Assembly (NCBI GenBank): GCA_963749875.1
Contig: CAVVOX010000005.1
Span: 62,001 to 126,000 of the forward strand
Direction: 5' to 3'
Origin: JAHQVI01 sp963749875
GTDB taxonomy: Bacteria; Pseudomonadota; Alphaproteobacteria; Rhizobiales; Rhodomicrobiaceae
DNA length: 64,000 bases
The notes under the pieces are model-generated. The model worked only from the letters and a program-made list of their open reading frames with translations, searched no databases and had not been told where the DNA came from. Positions 26,903 through 37,304 of this stretch are shown here, in pieces (within the stretch, counting starts at the first letter, position 1; the number at the start of each line of letters is the position of its first letter). The translations under genes and the position numbers were made by a program.

Positions 26903-26982
26903 CGGTCGGGCGCACGTCCCTCTGGGCGTGCGGACGGCGTGGCACATTGGCAAGCCCGTCTCCGTCAAAAACCGATGCTGCG

Positions 26983-27112
26983 CTAGATCAACCTTCGTTC
27001 AAGTGGCATCACTTGAACGAGGTCAAGTTGATCTATTTCAAAAGAAAAGCGCAACTGTTCCCGCGTCCATTCCCGCCTTCGCGGGGACATGCTTGGACGC
27101 GCGTTGCGCTAG
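26983..27112 (-). repeat. CTAG-bounded double-palindrome repeat, copy 4
   Basis: Full-length reverse-orientation copy with CTAG at both edges (26983-26986 and 27109-27112). The palindrome 1 edge gives the TAG stop of the flavodoxin-like gene on the minus strand. It sits between that gene and the convergent carbamoyltransferase. Confidence 0.92.
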
Positions 27113-27576
27113 AAGATGCCGGCTTCGAGCCCGGCTGCGATGGCCGTCCCGAGTTCGGCACACTGGCCGACGAACGCCTCCTGAAAGTCCCCGCGGCAAA
27201 TGAGCGGCTCCTGCACGGCCCGCCAGCGGAGCCCGGTGACGATCGTCTCGACCCCGCGCCGTGTTCCCGTTCCGTCATGTCCCGCGCGGATCACCAACGC
27301 ATAGGGCAACCCCTGGGTTTCCTCCAGGCACGGATAGTAAATGCGGTCGAAGAAGTCTTTCAGCGCGCCGCTCATATAGCCGAGATTCTCGGTGGTTGCG
27401 AGAACGATGGCCTGCGCGGCTTTGACGTCGGCCGGCTCGGTGTCGAACGGTGAAAGACACCTCACCTTGACACCCTGGATTTCATCGTGGCGTGCGCCTG
27501 CGACCAGCGCATCGCGCAGCCGCGCCGTATTGGGGGACGGCGCATGCGCAACGATGAGGAGCGTCTTCTCGGTCAT
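27109..27576 (-). CDS. Flavodoxin-like NAD(P)H-dependent FMN reductase
   Basis: 155-residue flavodoxin-fold protein. The phosphate-binding loop is LIVAHAPSPNTARLRDAL, the isoalloxazine loops are ATTENLGYMSGALKDFFDR and the following YYPC segment, and RAGHDGTGTRRGVETIVTGL is typical of small NADPH quinone/FMN reductases. The TAG stop is the edge of repeat copy 4; the protein end (AGIF) fits the normal length. It appears monocistronic. Confidence 0.82.
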   Translation of the reverse strand: MTEKTLLIVAHAPSPNTARLRDALVAGARHDEIQGVKVRCLSPFDTEPADVKAAQAIVLATTENLGYMSGALKDFFDRIYYPCLEETQGLPYALVIRAGHDGTGTRRGVETIVTGLRWRAVQEPLICRGDFQEAFVGQCAELGTAIAAGLEAGIF

Positions 27577-27914
27577 TTCGGCCCGTCCTGAGCACGTTCA
27601 CGCGAGCTTAACCTTCCACCTTCCGCCGGTTCAAGGACGGAGACGGCGGCGCCTCGCCTTGCCTCGCGTCGGTTTTCGTCTTTTCCGCTCCGCTGATCTC
27701 ATTTTTGCGTCCGGTAGACAATTATCAATCAACACGACCGATAATTGCTGCTTTGCGCCCGGAACTATCGATGACGTCTTATGCAAGGCAGGCGAGAAGC
27801 AAGCAAAACCAGCCTTTGGCTGGTGACTACCCATGGTGCCGGGACGTCCGGGCCGGCCGCCGCGGGGGCATTGAAACACCCTGCAGTCTGCGTGACTGAC
27901 AACCGGAGATTCCA

Positions 27915-28305
27915 ATGAGCACGGACCCCAATCTGCCGATCCTGGTTGTCGACGACTTCGACACCATGGTCCGAAATCATCAGAAAGCTTCTCCACGAGA
28001 TCGGCTATGAGAATATTGACGAAGCCTCGAACGGCGAGGAGGCGCTTAAGAAGATCGAGGCGAAACGCTACGGGCTCATTATTTCCGACTGGATCATGGA
28101 ACCGATGACGGGCTTTGAGTTGCTCAAGCGTGTTCGTGCCGACAAAGAGACCGCGAAAACGCCCTTCATTCTGGTGACGGCCGAGACGAAGCCGGAAAAT
28201 GTCTTGGCCGCACGGCAGGCCGGTGTGAGCAACTATCTGGTGAAGCCGTTCAGCGCGCTGATGCTGAAGGAGAAGATCGACAGCGCTCTGCCTGGGGCGA
28301 GTTGA
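27915..28305 (+). pseudogene. CheY-like single-domain response regulator, frameshifted
   Basis: The start ATG follows CCGGAG and reads PILVVDDFDTMVR, the acidic pocket of a receiver domain. One extra base near 27974 then throws the frame off. The remainder continues one frame over with RKLLHEIGYENIDEASNG, phosphoacceptor Asp in GLIISDWIMEP, the conserved Thr region LVTAETKPEN and the lysine in NYLVKPFSA. Joined, it gives a normal ~129-residue CheY. As read, a TTG at 27946 could start a version lacking the acidic pair. It may be a true pseudogene or a one-base assembly error. No other chemotaxis genes are nearby. Confidence 0.82.
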
Positions 28306-28345
28306 GCTCGTGCGGGGGCAAACTTGGTGGGAACGGCCCTCCTAT

Positions 28346-28410
28346 GGGGAGCTCTGCGGAACAGCATAATCCGCGTCGCCCCGGCCGAAGAGCCGGGGTC
28401 TACTCGCCTA
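28346..28410 (+). repeat. Second interspersed repeat family, copy 2
   Basis: Shares about 60 bp with 12451-12515, including TCTGCGGAACAGCATAAT and a GC hairpin CCCCGGCC-GAAGAGCCGGGG. It lies in the gene-free gap between the cheY remnant and the ftsH terminator. Confidence 0.65.
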
Positions 28411-28443
28411 ACAACTCGGTAACGTATTTGCGGAAAGGCGATT

Positions 28444-28477
28444 GGATCCCGGACAGCCCTTCGGGCTTCCGGGATGA
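28444..28477. repeat. Perfect-type intergenic palindrome
   Basis: Hairpin ATCCCGGA-AGCCC / GGGCT-TCCGGGAT with a short TTC loop region. This is the style of palindrome scattered through many alphaproteobacterial intergenic regions. One copy is seen here. Confidence 0.6.
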
Positions 28478-28585
28478 CGAATGGTGGCCTTATTCGCAGA
28501 GATCTTCCAAGCGAGAGGGGGTAACCGACGCAAGCGCGATGGGTTCGGCCTGAATTGATCTCGCTATAAGGCTGCCGCAAACAAA

Positions 28586-28617
28586 AGCCGTGCCGCCTCG
28601 GTCGGGTCGGCACGGCT
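28586..28617 (-). terminator. Intrinsic terminator after ftsH
   Basis: On the minus strand a stem AGCCGTGCCG/CGGCACGGCT is followed by TTTTGTTT. It lies about 50 bp past the ftsH stop and closes the tol-pal/tilS/ftsH gene run. Confidence 0.8.
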
Positions 28618-28667
28618 CTGCAATCTGCGCTGTCTGCTGCGGAGGCAAGGCCCCCGGCCACTGATCG

Positions 28668-30602
<1,935 letters not shown>

Positions 30603-30818
30603 GGGGTCCTTCTGCGCAAACAGGCCCGGATTGCGGAGGCTGCAAAATATCAGCTTACCTTATCCCAAGACCCTCGCCGATGTCGTTAGTCATTTAAATA
30701 AGCACCTGCGCAGCGTTTTCCAAGAAGGCCGGAGAAGCGTTGTTAATGGCGGGGTTGACTGTACGCGCTTACGCGAAAACAGAAGCTTAATCGCGGGCCG
30801 GAAATGGCCGGTTTTCCT

Positions 30819-32174
30819 TCATTCGCGGCGATTGGGCCGCGGAGCGAAAAGGACCGAGTGATTGGCGAATTCGGCGCTTGCCGCCTCGATCCAGCCATCT
30901 GGCGGCCCTCTCTCGAAGACAAGGAACGGAACGAAGACCAGCGTTTCGTCCCGCCAGAGCGAGGGAAGCGTCACGACCGCGGCGCGGGGCAATGGTCCGG
31001 CGCTGGCTTCATATGCTTTGACCGCTGTCAGGCCATCCGGGCCGAACGGGCGCAGGACAAGCCGTTTCGGCGCTGTGGCTGGCGCGCGGACCTTGAAGCG
31101 ATGGTCCCAAAGACGCTCCTCTCCCGGCGAAATCGGCAGCTCTGCGCGGTCCATCCGTCCATATTCGCGGGTGATCAGCAGGCGATCACGCCGCACGCCG
31201 AGCTGACAGCCGCCAAGGGTGAGATTTCCCGGCGCTTCGCGCAGCTTGCCGTAAGTGACTTCGAGCTTGGAGAGCGGCGGCGGGACCTCCCGGCCTCCGA
31301 AGGCCAGCGTCATGCGGCCAAGCGCCCTCAGCGCGATGTCTTCCGGCGCATCGAGAAATGAGGGAAAGGCCATCTCGCCGAAGCCGGCCTCGTGAACGGC
31401 GAGCGCCGATTTCAGAAAATCCGCCGCGGAGGCTTCGAGCGCATTTCTCGCCCTGTCCATCCGCCGGGCCGTGAGCGCCAGCTTGTCTCGCGCGAGACCG
31501 AACGCTTCGGCTGTCTGAAGCGCTTTCCGGATGCGCACCCGCTCATAACGGTCATCCAGATTGGTGGGGTCTTCGAGCCAGGGCTGATCGTTCGCCCTGA
31601 GAAACGCCTCCAGCCGCGCCCGCGAAACGGCGAGCAGCGGACGCAACAGGGCAAGCCCCCGCCAGCGGGAGACCGCCGCCGTGCCCGACAGCCCATCGAC
31701 GCCGCTGCCGCGCGCAAGCCGCATCAGAAGCGTCTCCGCCTGGTCGTCACGCGTATGGGCGGTGGCGATGGCGGGGATTGCGTGCGCGTGGCAGAACTCC
31801 GCCATCAGGCGGTAGCGCGCCTCTCGCGCCGCTGCCTGGAGTCCGGTTTTCGGCTTGTCGCCGGTCCAGACGAGCGTGCGATGCGCAAATCCCAGCCGCG
31901 CGGCCTGTTCCGCGACCCAAACCGCCTCGGCCTGCGCCTCCGGCCTCAAACGGTGATCGACCGTCAGAATTGTGATCTGTGGCGAGGCTCCGGGCTGCAA
32001 CCCGGCCCAGCGGTGCGCGAGCAGCATCAGCGCCGTACTGTCGGCCCCTCCGGAAACCGCCAGTGCAATTTGCGGATAGCCCGCCAGACTTTGAAAGAGC
32101 TGCGCGATTCCAGCGTGGTCAAATGGCGGGCTTCCGCTTCCCCCGCTTCCGCCAGTCTTCGTGACGGCGATCAT
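30819..32174 (-). CDS. tilS: tRNA(Ile)-lysidine synthetase
   Basis: Converts C34 of the CAU-anticodon tRNA-Ile to lysidine, which lets it read AUA codons. It has PP-loop motif SGGADS at residues 41-46, then TVDHRLRPEA, TAHTRDDQAET and the RGSGVDGLSG segment. The TilS C-terminal domain is less conserved. 451 residues is within the family range. It begins 6 bp after the cpoB stop, consistent with co-transcription from the tol-pal side, and ends ~216 bp before ftsH. Confidence 0.94.
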   Translation of the reverse strand: MIAVTKTGGSGGSGSPPFDHAGIAQLFQSLAGYPQIALAVSGGADSTALMLLAHRWAGLQPGASPQITILTVDHRLRPEAQAEAVWVAEQAARLGFAHRTLVWTGDKPKTGLQAAAREARYRLMAEFCHAHAIPAIATAHTRDDQAETLLMRLARGSGVDGLSGTAAVSRWRGLALLRPLLAVSRARLEAFLRANDQPWLEDPTNLDDRYERVRIRKALQTAEAFGLARDKLALTARRMDRARNALEASAADFLKSALAVHEAGFGEMAFPSFLDAPEDIALRALGRMTLAFGGREVPPPLSKLEVTYGKLREAPGNLTLGGCQLGVRRDRLLITREYGRMDRAELPISPGEERLWDHRFKVRAPATAPKRLVLRPFGPDGLTAVKAYEASAGPLPRAAVVTLPSLWRDETLVFVPFLVFERGPPDGWIEAASAEFANHSVLFAPRPNRRE

Positions 32175-32180
32175 AGCCGG

Positions 32181-33194
32181 TCAACATTGAGTGCGGCTCT
32201 TTTCGCGCTCCGCACGCTGAAGTATGGCCGTCGCATTCGGGAAACGCCGCGCCAGTTCGGAAAAGGACGAACAGGCCGCCTCTTTCTGACCAAGCCTTTT
32301 CAGCGAGATGCCGAGTTTCAACAGGCTTTCGGCAGCTTTCTCATTCTGCGGATATTGCGTCGAGCTTTTCAGGAAATTGTCGGCGGCCTGTTTGTACTCC
32401 CCATTGATGAATGCGGCTTCGCCGAGCCAGTAATGAGCCGGACCGGCAAGCGGGTCTTTGGGATAGGTCTGGACGAACTGCCCGAAATCCTCCGCTGCGG
32501 TGCGGTAATTGCGCTGGACCAGCGCGTCATAGGCTTTGCTGTAAAGCGTTTGCGCCTCCGGCGACGACCGTGCTGCCGTTTGAACGGGCTGAGCGCTGGT
32601 GCTGGGCGGGCTGCCGGCATCCTGCGAGCCGGCATCGAAATAGCCGCTCAATCCGCCGCCGGCATCGTTCTTTGATGCGCCCGGCTCGATTGACGCGCCG
32701 AAATTGTCGCCTGCGGGCTCATTGCCGCCGATGCTGAAGCCGGTTCCCTGCTCGGCGGGCCGCGCATCGAGACGGTCCGGTGCGGCATTCCCGTAATCCG
32801 TGCCACCGCCTGCGGGCTGCTGAGAGGGCGGAAGCGCTCCCGAGCGCTGCTCGAGTTGGTCGAGCCGGCTCAGTATATCGCTCATCTGGGTGGACAGGGC
32901 GCGGAGCTGGGTTTCGAGATCGGCAAGGCGCGGCTCATCAGGCCCGCCGAGACCGCCGCTGCTCGGATAGGAAGAGCCGGACGGCGAGGCCGCCGCGCCG
33001 CCTCCGCTTTGCACCATCGTCTCGATGGTTCCGAGCTGCGCATTCATGTCGACGATCTGCTCTTCCAAGCGCTGCAGGCGCTTCTCGACGTCGGCATTTG
33101 TGCCGGCATCCGGACTCTGCGCTTTAACGTCCCCTGGCAGCAAGGACATCCCGGCCCACAGGATGGCGGCAAAGACGAAAAACGACCTTTGCAT
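32181..33194 (-). CDS. cpoB: Tol-Pal system protein CpoB (YbgF)
   Basis: 337-residue periplasmic protein linking Tol-Pal constriction to peptidoglycan synthesis. It has a signal peptide (1-25), coiled coils (about 33-60 and 90-120), a long Gly/Pro/Ser-rich linker, then TPR repeats from about residue 215 (YSKAYDALVQRNYRTAAEDF, GEAAFINGEYKQAADNFLK, KLGISLKRLGQ). It is encoded just after pal, as expected. Confidence 0.93.
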   Translation of the reverse strand: MQRSFFVFAAILWAGMSLLPGDVKAQSPDAGTNADVEKRLQRLEEQIVDMNAQLGTIETMVQSGGGAAASPSGSSYPSSGGLGGPDEPRLADLETQLRALSTQMSDILSRLDQLEQRSGALPPSQQPAGGGTDYGNAAPDRLDARPAEQGTGFSIGGNEPAGDNFGASIEPGASKNDAGGGLSGYFDAGSQDAGSPPSTSAQPVQTAARSSPEAQTLYSKAYDALVQRNYRTAAEDFGQFVQTYPKDPLAGPAHYWLGEAAFINGEYKQAADNFLKSSTQYPQNEKAAESLLKLGISLKRLGQKEAACSSFSELARRFPNATAILQRAEREKSRTQC

Positions 33195-33237
33195 GGTCTT
33201 TCATACCCATTCGTGAAAGTGCTGAATTGGGTCGTTC

Positions 33238-33924
33238 TTAGCAAAGTTCACGGAGCGGGGCCAGCCCGGCTCTCCGGTCTGCGCCGAATTTCACAAAGCT
33301 CGGGAAGCGATGCTGTTTTCCCGCATCAGCGCTTAGCGCAACGCACGTCGGAAAGGATGCGGACAGTGGCGCCCGTCTTTTGAAATCGATCAACGTGCCG
33401 CGACTCTTGTCTTGATCGAGTACGGTCACCGCGCGCCGGTTCTTCGACCAGCAGGAGATGTTCGCGCACAGGGCCACGGGCCGCTCCTTGCCATAGGAGA
33501 TCATCCTGATCCGGCGAGGTTCCACGCCGCGCGACAAAAGGAAATCCCGGGCGCTCTCCGCCCGCTTGGCGCCGAGCGCCAGATTGTATTCGCGGGTGCC
33601 GCGCTCGTCGGCATGACCTTCGACGAGGATCGAATGGTTCGAATAGCGATTGAGCCACTGAGCCTGGGCGATCAGGACCGTCTGCGCTTGGCGGCTCAGG
33701 CGGGTACTGTCGGTGCTGAAGTAGACGGTATCGCCCACGCGCGCCGAGAATTCGCGCATCGAGCCCGGCCTGATCGGACCGGATTCACGGCCGGCCCCGG
33801 TTGTGTCCGGGACGGCCTGCGCGCCATTTAAGGCCTTGTTCGGCGGCGTTCTTGAACATGCGGCAAGGGACAGAACGACAATGGCGACAAAGCTGACCGG
33901 CAGGGTCGCGAAACGGGACATCAC
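33238..33924 (-). CDS. pal: Peptidoglycan-associated lipoprotein Pal with abnormal C-terminal extension
   Basis: Outer-membrane lipoprotein of the Tol-Pal system. Lipobox LAAC puts the lipidated Cys at residue 23. An OmpA-type peptidoglycan-binding domain follows (VYFSTDSTRLS, VEGHADERGTREYNLALGAK and NRRAVTVLD). Normal Pal ends near there, at about residue 170. This copy carries 58 further residues of low similarity to anything, much of which is encoded by a decayed CTAG-type repeat (33330-33415). In this phase the repeat has no stop, so translation runs through it. The tail follows the folded domain, so function may be kept. Confidence 0.9.
   Translation of the reverse strand: MMSRFATLPVSFVAIVVLSLAACSRTPPNKALNGAQAVPDTTGAGRESGPIRPGSMREFSARVGDTVYFSTDSTRLSRQAQTVLIAQAQWLNRYSNHSILVEGHADERGTREYNLALGAKRAESARDFLLSRGVEPRRIRMISYGKERPVALCANISCWSKNRRAVTVLDQDKSRGTLIDFKRRAPLSASFPTCVALSADAGKQHRFPSFVKFGADRRAGLAPLRELC
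33330..33415 (+). repeat. Degenerate CTAG-type repeat, fused into pal
   Basis: Decayed forward copy. Recognisable pieces are TTAGCGCAACGC at the left, GGCGCCCGTCTTTTGAAATC in the linker and CGATCAA at both arms of palindrome 2. Both palindromes have lost most pairing. It overlaps the 3' end of pal and encodes part of its extra tail. Confidence 0.72.
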
Positions 33925-34067
33925 TCAACTCCTCAACACAGGAAAACTTTCCCGGTGAGAGGAGGCTGCGGCCGGCGTGGTTAATGAAGCGTTACGGAAT
34001 GGCCCGCCTACGCAACTTTTTCACGAAAATCATCAATCTGCACGCAAAAGTCGAGTTCTGAGGAAAA

Positions 34068-34112
34068 GCAAACGCCGTGAACACCAGGTTCAAGCTGGCG
34101 CACGGCGTTTTG
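34068..34112 (-). terminator. Intrinsic terminator after the small lipoprotein gene
   Basis: Long hairpin with outer stem AAACGCCGTG/CACGGCGTTT and an inner CCAG/CTGG stem. On the minus strand it is followed by GTTTGCTTTT. It lies about 35 bp after the lipoprotein stop and could partly insulate pal from upstream transcription. Confidence 0.65.
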
Positions 34113-34146
34113 AAGAGTTTGAAGCCCCCGCTTCGTGTGAAGCGAA

Positions 34147-34290
34147 TTAGCGAACGATTGCGATCGAAACGTCGGAAGCGCCGAGCTTAAGCGGCTCACC
34201 GCCAACTTCCTTACGGCATGCGCCAAGCGCGAGAGCAGTCGCAACGATCGTCGCAACGACGACAACGCCTTTGAAACCCTGCATGATCAT
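34147..34290 (-). CDS. Small lipoprotein between tolB and pal
   Basis: 47-codon gene missed by size filters. A strong AGGAG site precedes ATG at 34290 (an in-frame ATG at 34284 is also well placed). The product has a basic start, hydrophobic core VVVVATIVATALALGAC with a lipobox LGAC, then about 22 residues (CRKEVGGEPLKLGASDV and a short tail). A terminator hairpin follows. It is a short outer-membrane lipoprotein of entericidin-like size. Location inside the tol-pal cluster suggests an envelope role, which is inference. Confidence 0.72.
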   Translation of the reverse strand: MIMQGFKGVVVVATIVATALALGACRKEVGGEPLKLGASDVSIAIVR

Positions 34291-34443
34291 GTCTCCTCTG
34301 ATTAAGCGACAACTCGCCGCTTCCTGTAGCTAGCCGAGCATGCCGCCGATTATCAAGTTGGCAACCAGTATCGCCCTTCTTTTCCGGGTCCCCTGATGCG
34401 AAAATACCACGTAGAATCACTGCTCCGTAGAGGGAATTTCGGA

Positions 34444-34475
34444 GCATCTTTTGAAATGGTATCAATAAGTTGCAA
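34444..34475 (+). repeat. Possible relic of CTAG-type repeat
   Basis: The string CATCTTTTGAAATGGTATCA closely matches the linker plus start of palindrome 2 in the intact copies (CATCTTTTGAAATAGATCA). The flanking palindromes are not recognisable. It lies immediately downstream of tolB, whose stop is again TAG. Confidence 0.4.
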
Positions 34476-34485
34476 AGACGCGATG

Positions 34486-35803
34486 CTAACGCAGAAGTGG
34501 TGACCAAGCCGGGTCCGAGCCGAAGTTGGGGGTCGGTAGAGGCCGCTCATTATAGCCGGTGAGGTCGATGGTGAAGAGACGCGGGCCGCCTTTCTCCCCG
34601 GGTGATTCGCGGAAGAAAATGATGACCCGCCCATTGGGCGACCAGCTCGGCCCCTCATTGTGATAGCCCTCGGTGAGAATGCGTTCGCCGCTCCCGTCAG
34701 GCCTGACGACGCCGATCAGAAAGCGCCCGCGAATCTGTTTTGTGAAGGCGATCAGATCGCCGCGCGGGGACCAGACCGGCGTCGAGTAGCGGCCGTCGCC
34801 GCCCGTGATCTGCCGCGCGCCGCCACCATCGGCGTTCATGACATAGAGCTCCTGCTGACCGCTGCGGTCCGACTCGAAGACGATCTGCCGTCCGTCGGGC
34901 GAATAGCAGGGACTGGTGTCGATGGCCTCTGTAGCGGTCAGCCGGCGAAGCTGGCGGCTACGAAGGTCCATCGCATAGATGTTCGGATGCGCCTTGCCGC
35001 TGCAGGCTCATGACGATCCGGTCGCCGCCCGGTGAGAAGCGGGGTGCGAAGGTCATGCCCGGCAGGTTGGCGACGATCTGATGCCGGCCGCTGGCAAGAT
35101 CGAAGCGCAGGACGCTGGGCTGCCCGCCTTCATAGGAGGTGTAGGTCAGCTCGCGATTGGTCGGGCTGAAGCGCGGCGTCAGGGCAAGGCTCCGTCCCCG
35201 CGTGAGATAACGCAGATTGTGCCCGTCCTGGTCCATGATGGCGAGGCGTTTGACCCGCTTGTTCTTCGGGCCGGACTCGTCGACGAACGCGATCCGGCTG
35301 TCGAAATAGCCCTTCTCGCCGGTGAGCCGCTCATAGATGGCGTCAGAGATGATATGGCCGATGCGGCGCCATTCGCCTGCGGGCGCGGAGAAGGCCTCCG
35401 CCTTCAACTCTTTTCCGGTGAAGACGTCCCAGAGGCGGAACTGCGCTTTGATCTGCCCCTGGCCATTGTCGCTCACCTGACCGACGACAAGCGCCTCCGC
35501 ATTGATGGCGCGCCAGTCGCGAAAACGCGGCGGAAGATCGACATTGGAAATGTGTTCGATGAACGCCGCGCGGGCAATCGGCTTGAAGAGGCCGGAGCGT
35601 TCGAGATTGGACGCAATGATCCCGGTTACTGAGTTGGCGAGGCCCGCGCTTTCCTGCCCGCCGGGAAGAAATGGAGAAATGGCGATCGGCATCGGCCGCA
35701 GATTGCCCTGCGTAATGTCGATCTCCATCACCGCGTCGGCGGGTGCTGCCGCGCACAAGGCCAGGGCCGCGCCAGCGATCAGTGTTCTGAGCGTTTGCGC
35801 CAT
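34486..35803 (-). pseudogene. tolB: tolB, Tol-Pal beta-propeller protein, interrupted by a frameshift
   Basis: Periplasmic beta-propeller that links TolA/TolQR to Pal. The N-terminal ORF (34958-35803) has a signal peptide ending ADAV, the TolB N-domain (PMPIAISPFLPGG) and the first propeller blades up to GGDRIVMSLQ. The frame then shifts near 34998-35001 (one base too many or two too few), and the rest continues in another frame as NIYAMDLRSRQLRRLTATEA, SPCYSPDGRQIVFESDRSG and onward to 34486. Joined, it gives a full-length TolB. Every other tol gene is intact, so an assembly error is as likely as true loss. Confidence 0.88.
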
Positions 35804-35806
35804 CGA

Positions 35807-36835
35807 TCAGCCTCCATACATCCGGCTCGGGTCGAAGCTGAGCAGCATGTCGCGCCATTGGGCGTATTTCTCCGGCGGCATGCGGTAAGGCTGGCATTGA
35901 ACGACGGCGCGCACGGCTGCGTCGGCGGCGGGCCGGAAGAAGGGCGAATTGTAGCTGTTCGCGATTTCAGGCGAGCGTCCGAGCGTTCCGTCCTTGTTGA
36001 GCATGATCCGCAGCTTGACGATGATGGCGCCGCCGCCGAGCCCGCCGACCGGCGGCGTCCAGCACCGCGAGATCTGAGCGCGGAAGGCGTCGATCTCATT
36101 GGCGCTCATGCGCGAATCGCGTCCCTCCGGCGCTCCATAGGTGGAGCGCGCGCGCGGCTCCTCCGCGAGGCCCGAGACCTGCTCTTCAAATGTGCTGGGC
36201 CTGCGCCAGGGCTCGCGCGGGCCGTCCAGCGAGGCGCGCTCGCCGGCGGTCGGATCGCGATTGAGCAGGGCAGCGATGCGCTGCGGATCGAAGTCGCTTT
36301 TGCCCGGCGCTTGCGGGGTCGGCCGGTCGATCAGCTCGGCGATCCGGTCGTTCCGGTCGCGCGGCCTTGGCTTGGGGGGGGCCTGGCGTGTTTCGCGCCG
36401 GGCGGTTTTCCGGCGCGGTCGCGGCCCCTCGGCGCGCTTGACGGGTGGCGGCACGCTTGCGGTTTTCGGCTGAGCCGGGGTCTTGAGAGCTTTTGCGTCC
36501 GGCTTCGCGTGAACCTCAGTCGGCTCCGGCGGAAGCGATTTAGGCTTCGGAGGGGGCAGGGCGGCCTCTTTCTTCGCGTTGCTCTTGGTAGGGTTGAGCT
36601 TTGCGGCAGTCCGGATGATCTTTTGTGACCGTTCGAGGGGCGTGGCTTTCCGCGCTGCCTTTTCGGGCTCGCGATCCGGTTTGCCGGATTTCAGTGCGCT
36701 GATCTCGGCGGGCGCGACAATATCCACGGGGACGGGCGCGGGGCTGTCGGCGCTGTCATGCGCGCCGAAACCGATGAGCGCGATCACCAGCACCATGCCG
36801 TGCATGACCAATGAAACGATGAGACTCGTCCGCAA
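35807..36835 (-). CDS. tolA: TolA-like cell envelope integrity protein
   Basis: Inner-membrane-anchored energy transducer of the Tol system. It has an N-terminal membrane helix (SLIVSLVMHGMVLVIALIGF), a long Lys/Pro/Arg-rich periplasmic linker, and a C-terminal TonB/TolA-type domain (ISRCWTPP, VKLRIMLNKDGTLG, AVRAVVQCQPYRMPPEKY). The frame is open to 36874, overlapping tolR. A TTG at 36835 with GGGAAGG just upstream gives the usual short cytoplasmic start and is preferred. It lies between tolR and tolB in the standard order. Confidence 0.88.
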   Translation of the reverse strand: MRTSLIVSLVMHGMVLVIALIGFGAHDSADSPAPVPVDIVAPAEISALKSGKPDREPEKAARKATPLERSQKIIRTAAKLNPTKSNAKKEAALPPPKPKSLPPEPTEVHAKPDAKALKTPAQPKTASVPPPVKRAEGPRPRRKTARRETRQAPPKPRPRDRNDRIAELIDRPTPQAPGKSDFDPQRIAALLNRDPTAGERASLDGPREPWRRPSTFEEQVSGLAEEPRARSTYGAPEGRDSRMSANEIDAFRAQISRCWTPPVGGLGGGAIIVKLRIMLNKDGTLGRSPEIANSYNSPFFRPAADAAVRAVVQCQPYRMPPEKYAQWRDMLLSFDPSRMYGG

Positions 36836-36845
36836 GGACCTTCCC

Positions 36846-37301
36846 TCAACTGCTCTCTTCGATGTCGGTGACAAGCGAGATACGCTGAAATCCTGCCGCG
36901 TTGATCTTGCCCATGACCTGCATCAGCGCGCCGTAATTGGCGCGGGCGTCGCCCCGGACATAGATCACCCGGTTCGTGCCGCCCTCGGCGATGGCGCGCA
37001 ATTTCTGCGCAATCTCGTCGAGAGTTATTTCCGATTCCTGAAGAAAGATGCGGCTGTCCCGCCGAACGCTGATTATCAACGGCTCTTTTTCGCTTGCGTC
37101 CTTGTTGGCGTTCGCCTCGCTCTTGGGCAGATCGACGGGCACGCCGACAGTGAGCAGCGGGGCCGTGACCATGAAGATGATGAGCAGCACCAGCATGACG
37201 TCGACGAAAGGCGTGACGTTGATTTCGGCTATGGGCTTGCGCCGAAGGCGCTTTCTGCCTCTCCGCTGCGTGGCCCCGCCGCTCTGCACGCCCGCTCCCA
37301 T
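36846..37301 (-). CDS. tolR: TolR, ExbD/TolR family
   Basis: 151-residue inner-membrane protein of the proton-driven TolQR motor. The membrane helix with the conserved Asp is INVTPFVDVMLVLLIIFMV, followed by a periplasmic domain ending AGFQRISLVTDIEE. It is preceded by tolQ with a 3-bp gap and followed closely by tolA. Confidence 0.95.
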   Translation of the reverse strand: MGAGVQSGGATQRRGRKRLRRKPIAEINVTPFVDVMLVLLIIFMVTAPLLTVGVPVDLPKSEANANKDASEKEPLIISVRRDSRIFLQESEITLDEIAQKLRAIAEGGTNRVIYVRGDARANYGALMQVMGKINAAGFQRISLVTDIEESS

Positions 37302-37304
37302 CGC

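Noticed and set aside
27770..27914. Possible riboswitch upstream of the cheY remnant
   Set aside because: There is a hairpin around AACCAGCC/GGCTGGTG, but I could not match the conserved core of c-di-GMP, preQ1 or other known classes.
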